The notes under the pieces are model-generated. The model worked only from the letters and a program-made list of their open reading frames with translations. It did not search any database and was not told the origin of the DNA. A stretch of DNA of 9,523 bases from an uncultured Pseudanabaenaceae cyanobacterium. GTDB lineage: Bacteria; Cyanobacteriota; Cyanobacteriia; PCC-9006; JAAUQQ01. Below, one piece after another: positions 5,558 to 9,523 of the stretch. Location: contig CALLPZ010000304.1 in NCBI GenBank assembly GCA_938015405.1, positions 1 through 9,523 of the forward strand, read 5' to 3'. Within the stretch, counting starts at the first letter, position 1. Each line of letters begins with the position of its first letter. A program made the position numbers and the translations under genes.

Positions 5558-6421
5558 CTAGGCAGTGAATGCCTGGCGCGTGGGTAACGCGATCGCCCCC
5601 AAGAAGGCCCCAAACTGCGTCACCACAATCGTTGGCCCCGACGGCAAATCCAGCAATGCCGACAGCAGCACCCCCACTAACGCACAGCTCCCACCCAGCA
5701 GTGCAGATAGCACGACATAAAGGCTAAATCGCTGACTCAACAGCCGTGCCGTACAGGCCGGAATCACAATAAACGCACTCACCAACAACACCCCCACTGA
5801 CTTAATCGCCACTGCCACCACCAGAGATAGCAGCACCACAAAGGCCAGCCGATGTTGATACACCGCCACCCCCCGCACCTTCGCCAAGGACTCATCCAGG
5901 GATAGCAACATCTGTGTCCGCAGCGTTAGCCCGAGAAAGCCTGTGCATCCAACCAATAGCGCCCCATTCCACCAGAGGTTTGCTGGGCTAATCGCCAAAA
6001 TGTCTCCAAACAACAACTGATTAATCCCGCCCTGATACTGCTCCACAAAGCTGAGAATAATCACTGACATTGCCAACGCCGCCGAATAGACAATATTCAG
6101 TAGCGCATCATTCCACAACTGCGTTTTTTCTAGGAGATACATCACCCCCAGGCCAAAACAAATCAGAAAGGGAATCAGAATCACATTGGGGCTAATGCCC
6201 AGCAACACCCCTAAGCTAATGCCTAGCAACGCCGAATGGCCCAGGGCATCGCCAAAGAACGACAGTTGCCGTAGCACCGTAATACTGCCCAGCAATCCCC
6301 CCGTTGTGCCTAGCATTACGCCACCTAGCAAGGCTCGCTGCATGAAAGGTAGGTGCAGAAGTGCAGTGAAATTTTGCCAATCCAAGTCCATAATCTGCCC
6401 TGAGGGATGCTCATAATCCAT
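5558..6421 (-). CDS. ABC-3 family zinc/manganese transporter permease (ZnuB/MntB-like)
   Basis: A 287-residue integral membrane protein with about eight helices, the usual size for the permease of ZnuABC/MntABC metal importers. Family features include GGLLGSITVLRQLSFFGDALGHSALLGISLG (41-71), with the conserved Gly-Asp-Ala-Leu-Gly-His element. A cytoplasmic DESLAKVRGV segment (176-185) is where the ATPase docks. The KSVGVLLVSAFIVIPACTARLL helix pair (207-228) is also typical. Zn and Mn permeases cannot be separated safely by eye; I lean to Zn. The ATG at 6421 has no ribosome-binding site, whereas Met11 (ATG 6391) follows AGGG at six bases, so 277 residues is a real alternative. Partner genes (substrate-binding protein and ATPase) usually sit beside such a permease, but none is present upstream here. 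I see no Zur/Fur box in the 233-base upstream gap. It converges with the Coq4-like gene. Confidence 0.88.
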   Translation of the reverse strand: MDYEHPSGQIMDLDWQNFTALLHLPFMQRALLGGVMLGTTGGLLGSITVLRQLSFFGDALGHSALLGISLGVLLGISPNVILIPFLICFGLGVMYLLEKTQLWNDALLNIVYSAALAMSVIILSFVEQYQGGINQLLFGDILAISPANLWWNGALLVGCTGFLGLTLRTQMLLSLDESLAKVRGVAVYQHRLAFVVLLSLVVAVAIKSVGVLLVSAFIVIPACTARLLSQRFSLYVVLSALLGGSCALVGVLLSALLDLPSGPTIVVTQFGAFLGAIALPTRQAFTA

Positions 6422-6654
6422 CCTACGGCTTCAGCTCAAGGCAGCACAATACCAACAATTTCGCCTGAATAAAACAGTCGCCTGGGATGAGTATATTTAC
6501 TTGAATTATGCCGCGAAAATCCCGTGTCATTGGCGAGCAACGGGAATGAGCCTGTCGGGAAAGATAAGCCTTACAAGTACCTGAAACCTGACTTCCTGCT
6601 TGTCTCACGGATCAGATATTTCAAGTATGGCGCATCTTCTACTCGGGGCTACCC
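6422..6654. other. Divergent intergenic region, no clear gene
   Basis: These 233 bases separate two divergent starts, so they must carry promoters for both the permease and the exoprotein. I cannot assign -35/-10 pairs with confidence. TCCCGT (6520-6525) and ACGGGA (6540-6545) form a 6-bp inverted repeat with a 14-base spacer. No Zur- or Fur-like palindrome is visible. A GGGG about six bases before the ATG at 6655 is the likely ribosome-binding site of the exoprotein. Confidence 0.4.
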
Positions 6655-9312
6655 ATGTTTTTGCGATCGCTCTATCTGGCTATCCTGAGCTCTGTTGTGG
6701 CACTGCCCGCGATCGCCCAAACTATCACTCCAGACAATACCGTTAGCTCTCAGGTCACCTCAGGAACGAACCAATTTACAATTACCGGTGGTACCCAGCG
6801 GCTCAACAACCTGTTCCATAGCTTTACGGAATTCTCCCCCGGCGCAAGCAATGTTACCTTTTCCCTGGATGGAACCCAGAGCACAGTGGAGCTTGTGATT
6901 GGGCGTGTTACTGGGGGCGATCGCTCTTGGATTGACAGTCAGCTATCTCTGACTGGGGGCAATAATCCAAACTTATTTTTAATTAATCCCAACGGCATTG
7001 ACTTTGGCCCAGGGGCGAGCATCTCGCTGCCCGGTTCGTTTCTGGCAAGTACCGCAGAGTCCGTTTTGTTTGAGGATGGGCTCGCCTTTAGTGCTAGTAC
7101 TTCCAGTCCAGCACCATTGCTGACGGTCAGCGCTCCCGGCGGATTACAGCTGGGCAAAGCGGCTAATGCTATCACAAGTTATGGGAGCGATTTAGCCGTC
7201 AATCCAGGTCAAGCCTTGAGCTTTTTAGGGGGTGACCTCACCTTCGTCGGCAGCAGTCTGACCGCAGAAGGTGGACGACTCAATTTAGGGAGTGTTGCAG
7301 CCCATAGTCAGGTGGACTTCATGCCTGGGGTCTCCCAGCTGGATGGGGATTTTGACTATGGCGGTGCCACGGCATTTCAAGACATTACCTTGACCGAGAC
7401 CACCATCGCTGATGTTGGTGGTGATGGCGGTGGCCGCTTCCAAATCCGAGGCCGAGTCTTTCAGCTGCTGGATGATTCGATTGTGAATGCCACAAATTAT
7501 GGTGCAACCGATGCGGGAATTGTGAGCCTTCAAACCTCTGAGCGGGTTGAGCTCAGCGGAGTAGAAACGAGTATTTACGTGAATGTCGAGGGTTCCGGGC
7601 GAGGTAATCACCTACGCATTGAAACGGACCAACTCATCATGAAGCCATCAGCCTGGATCGTGGCTGATACTTTTGGCTTGGGTGATGGAGGGGGGATGAC
7701 AATTCTGGCGAAAGACATAGTCCTCTCCGGTTCTCCAGATGCAAATGATGTACAGACTCTGATCGGTTCCGGTGCTTTTGAAGATGGTCAAGCTGGAGAT
7801 GCAACCATTACAGCAGAGCGACTCATCGCCGATGGCAATGTGATTATTGCAGTTGATACAGGCGGATTTGGTCCCAATGCAGGAGCCGCAGGAAATTTGG
7901 ATATTAGCGTCAACCAACTGTCATTGACAAATGGTGTGCAAATTGCTGTCACAACGTTTGGTGATGGCGATGGCGGCAATCTAGACATCCGTGCCACAGA
8001 GTCCGTAGAAGTGGCAGGCACTATCCCATACGAGACAGATATTGCATCCAGTGGCATCTTTGCCAGTGCAGAGCCAGACTCGACTGGTAATGCTGGAAAT
8101 CTAAGCATTACCACGCCTCTGCTGCAGGTCACAATAGGGGGAAAGGTTGCAGTGAATACCCTGGGAGAGGGGAACGGCGGCAATCTGGCCATTCGTGCTC
8201 AGGAGATTGAAGTTGCGGATCCAGTCATTGATTTTGTTGGTGCGGTGAGCGGTGTAGTCGCCAATGTTGTGGCAGGTTCTAGCGGTAATGGTGGGCGATT
8301 AGCTATTGAAACTCAGCAACTCACCGTTACCAACGGCGGACAAATCACAGCCTCAACAGATGGTTTAGGCCATGCCGGTTCCATCGATATTCGCGCTAAC
8401 GAGATCAATCTTTCAGGTCAATCTAGTGATGGCCTGTTTCGCAGTGCTATTACTTCAAGCTCAACGACTGCCTTTGATGCAGGTTCTATCAATTTGAGCA
8501 GTGACAGCATCAATATTTTGGAGGGGGGAGACATTTCAGTCAGTAGCCTTGCCGAAGGAGACAGCGGAAATATCAACCTGACGGCCCAGAGGTTAGTTCT
8601 CAGCAATGGCATCATCGAAGCCAGAGACAATGCTGGTGCTCAGGGCAACCTAAATATTGATGTCAGCCACAGTTTATTGATGCGTCATGGGAGTCAGATA
8701 ACGACCAATGCGACCGGAACTGCAACGGGGGGCAACATCATCATGAATAGTCCTTTTTTGGTGGGCCTGGAGAATAGTGACATTACGGCGAATGCCGTGT
8801 TTGGGAGTGGTGGCAATATCGCCATTACAACCCAAGGGATTTTGGGCTTTGAATTTGGTGAGCAGCTGACGCCTGGCAGCGATATCACCGCCAGTTCAGA
8901 GTTTGGCGTCAGGGGAACTCTGGAGATTAATAACTTGAATAGTCGCACCAATCCTGAGCCAGCGGAACTCCCCAATCGCGTAACCAACAGCAATGAGCAG
9001 ATCGCCCAAAGCTGCATGGATAGCGATGATAATCAATTCATCGTTTCCGGACGAGGGGGAACCCCCAGAGGCCCCAGCTCTGTTCTGACACCTACGGAAC
9101 TTTGGCATGATCCTCGTCTTGTATTGCCAGATGCTGACCCGTCACGTTTCAATCAGCGAGCCCAGCCCTCTGGCCATCGTATTGCCGAAAGCAATACCTG
9201 GCATCTCACCCCCAAGGGACAAGTCCAACTCTTGGCGATCGATACTGCCCCTCTCCAGCCGTTTCCTCGTCATGCAAATTGCCCCAATTCAGCTCTAGCG
9301 GCTCAGAGCTAA
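6655..9312 (+). CDS. Two-partner-secretion exoprotein (filamentous haemagglutinin N-terminal domain, TpsA-like)
   Basis: An 885-residue secreted protein. Residues 1-21 form a Sec signal peptide (Arg4, hydrophobic core, ALPAIA then Gln22). Residues about 30-145 are the TPS/haemagglutination-activity domain, with both classical motifs: NPNL (104-107) and NPNGI (111-115). Residues about 150-765 are Gly/Asn/Thr-rich repeats of the pattern G-x-G-G-N-L-x-I, repeating in roughly 45-80-residue blocks from about residue 340 on. They would fold as a right-handed beta-helix. A C-terminal segment NQFIVSGRGG with a following TPTELWHDP is the signature shared by many cyanobacterial members. The only two cysteines (787 and 876) lie in this end. 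Its role is probably cell-surface adhesion or an extracellular matrix function. A TpsB outer-membrane transporter should secrete it but is not in this window. The gene stands alone, reading away from the permease. Confidence 0.93.
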   Translation: MFLRSLYLAILSSVVALPAIAQTITPDNTVSSQVTSGTNQFTITGGTQRLNNLFHSFTEFSPGASNVTFSLDGTQSTVELVIGRVTGGDRSWIDSQLSLTGGNNPNLFLINPNGIDFGPGASISLPGSFLASTAESVLFEDGLAFSASTSSPAPLLTVSAPGGLQLGKAANAITSYGSDLAVNPGQALSFLGGDLTFVGSSLTAEGGRLNLGSVAAHSQVDFMPGVSQLDGDFDYGGATAFQDITLTETTIADVGGDGGGRFQIRGRVFQLLDDSIVNATNYGATDAGIVSLQTSERVELSGVETSIYVNVEGSGRGNHLRIETDQLIMKPSAWIVADTFGLGDGGGMTILAKDIVLSGSPDANDVQTLIGSGAFEDGQAGDATITAERLIADGNVIIAVDTGGFGPNAGAAGNLDISVNQLSLTNGVQIAVTTFGDGDGGNLDIRATESVEVAGTIPYETDIASSGIFASAEPDSTGNAGNLSITTPLLQVTIGGKVAVNTLGEGNGGNLAIRAQEIEVADPVIDFVGAVSGVVANVVAGSSGNGGRLAIETQQLTVTNGGQITASTDGLGHAGSIDIRANEINLSGQSSDGLFRSAITSSSTTAFDAGSINLSSDSINILEGGDISVSSLAEGDSGNINLTAQRLVLSNGIIEARDNAGAQGNLNIDVSHSLLMRHGSQITTNATGTATGGNIIMNSPFLVGLENSDITANAVFGSGGNIAITTQGILGFEFGEQLTPGSDITASSEFGVRGTLEINNLNSRTNPEPAELPNRVTNSNEQIAQSCMDSDDNQFIVSGRGGTPRGPSSVLTPTELWHDPRLVLPDADPSRFNQRAQPSGHRIAESNTWHLTPKGQVQLLAIDTAPLQPFPRHANCPNSALAAQS

Positions 9313-9378
9313 AACCCAGCATTCCATTCTCTATGGGCCAAGCTCTAGAGGATAGCTCAGCTAGACAAGAGCACCTGG
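9313..9378. other. Convergent intergenic gap
   Basis: A 66-base gap separates the exoprotein stop and the end of the minus-strand gene. It contains the 8-base palindrome CTCTAGAG and a few short AGCT repeats, but no stem followed by a T-run on either strand. I cannot call a terminator, although one is expected between converging genes. Confidence 0.3.
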
Positions 9379-9523
9379 CTATCGCTTCTTGGGACGCTGT
9401 GCCCAGGCGGGCGCATCACCGCCGCCACCCCGACGCTCACCCCCACTGCCCCGGTGATCGCCCTTGCGACGATCGCCACGTTTTCTCGGCTGACCACCCC
9501 CACCCCGCGACGGTTGCTGAGGC
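9379..9523 (-). CDS. C-terminal Arg/Gly-rich tail of unidentified protein (partial)
   Basis: The last 48 codons of a gene entering from the right edge, ending in TAG at 9379-9381. The translation is low-complexity and strongly basic: repeated RGGGG, GDRR, GDHRG and GERRGGGG units, then DAPAWAQRPKKR at the end. Such RGG-type tails are typical of RNA-binding proteins, for example DEAD-box helicases, RNases and pseudouridine synthases. They are appended to a catalytic core that would lie outside this window, so the family cannot be named. The reading frame is chosen because it alone gives the coherent Arg/Gly composition and a sensible basic terminus. The gene converges with the exoprotein gene. 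Confidence 0.65.
   Translation of the reverse strand, partial: PQQPSRGGGGQPRKRGDRRKGDHRGSGGERRGGGGDAPAWAQRPKKR

Larger units (their letters stand above)
187..6924. repeat. HIP1 octamers (GCGATCGC), 11 copies
   Basis: Perfect GCGATCGC palindromes start at 187, 1040, 1538, 1633, 2244, 2828, 4066, 5589, 6663, 6709 and 6917. This density, roughly one per 0.9 kb, is far above chance and is the hallmark of cyanobacterial genomes, so it is the main taxonomic clue. None occurs between 4074 and 5588 (tetR and the Coq4-like gene) or after 6924 in the repetitive body of the exoprotein gene. Confidence 0.9.

Noticed and set aside
6423..6608. Minus-strand 61-residue open frame upstream of the permease
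   Set aside because: It has no recognisable composition or ribosome-binding site and sits in the divergent promoter region.
6422..6654. Zur/Fur box controlling the metal permease
   Set aside because: No palindrome resembling TGA-AA-x-TT-TCA or GATAAT repeats could be found on reading both strands.
7655..8640. Tandem DNA repeats or a CRISPR-like array in the exoprotein gene
   Set aside because: The periodicity is at protein level (beta-helix rungs) with diverged codons; there are no identical repeats with unique spacers.
7285..9108. Several minus-strand open frames opposite the exoprotein gene
   Set aside because: They mirror the repetitive Gly/Asn-rich coding frame; no start signals or family features, and the plus-strand gene is certain.
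1..9523. tRNA, rRNA, insertion sequence, attachment site or CRISPR array
   Set aside because: No cloverleaf, rRNA signature, transposase frame with terminal repeats, or regular repeat-spacer pattern was visible.

Overview
The window looks like chromosomal DNA of a cyanobacterium. Eleven perfect copies of the cyanobacterial octamer GCGATCGC (HIP1) can be read in it. The gene content also fits: a seven-subunit Mrp cation/proton antiporter cluster of the reduced cyanobacterial type, and a large two-partner-secretion exoprotein with the C-terminal signature common in filamentous cyanobacteria. The species cannot be named from the sequence alone.

Layout. (1) Positions 1-3609, minus strand: a tightly overlapping operon transcribed right to left, mrpC-mrpD-mrpE-mrpF-mrpG, then a short MrpA-like DUF4040 subunit, then the first codons of an MrpB-like subunit that runs off the left edge. 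Five of the six junctions are 4-base start/stop overlaps and the other is an 11-base overlap, so translation is probably coupled throughout. There is no NuoL-like large MrpA, so MrpD is the only antiporter-type membrane subunit visible. (2) Positions 3610-3884: a non-coding stretch holding a strong 10-bp hairpin nested in longer inverted repeats, probably an interspersed palindromic element or structured leader. (3) Positions 3885-4100: a small hydrophobic protein of unknown function, minus strand, followed by a 240-base gap with two small dyads. (4) Positions 4341-5453: a divergent pair, a TetR-family repressor (minus) and a Coq4-like protein (plus). The 48-base gap between them contains a near-perfect palindrome that is a good candidate operator. 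This block has no HIP1 site and looks more AT-rich than its neighbours. (5) Positions 5558-6421, minus: a lone ABC-3 family zinc/manganese permease (ZnuB/MntB-like) with no ATPase or binding-protein gene beside it here. (6) Positions 6655-9312, plus: an 885-residue secreted filamentous-haemagglutinin-like TpsA exoprotein. (7) Positions 9379-9523, minus: the Arg/Gly-rich C-terminal tail of an unidentified, probably nucleic-acid-binding protein.

How the parts work together. The Mrp cluster should build one inner-membrane complex exchanging Na+ for H+, for salt and pH tolerance or bicarbonate-related ion balance. The TetR/Coq4-like pair looks like a self-contained regulated module, perhaps acting on a quinone or isoprenoid ligand. 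The permease and the exoprotein are independent divergent units. I see no new multi-gene defence or mobile system. The most interesting items are the palindrome-controlled TetR/Coq4-like pair, the soluble tail on the short MrpA, and the structured element upstream of mrpC.
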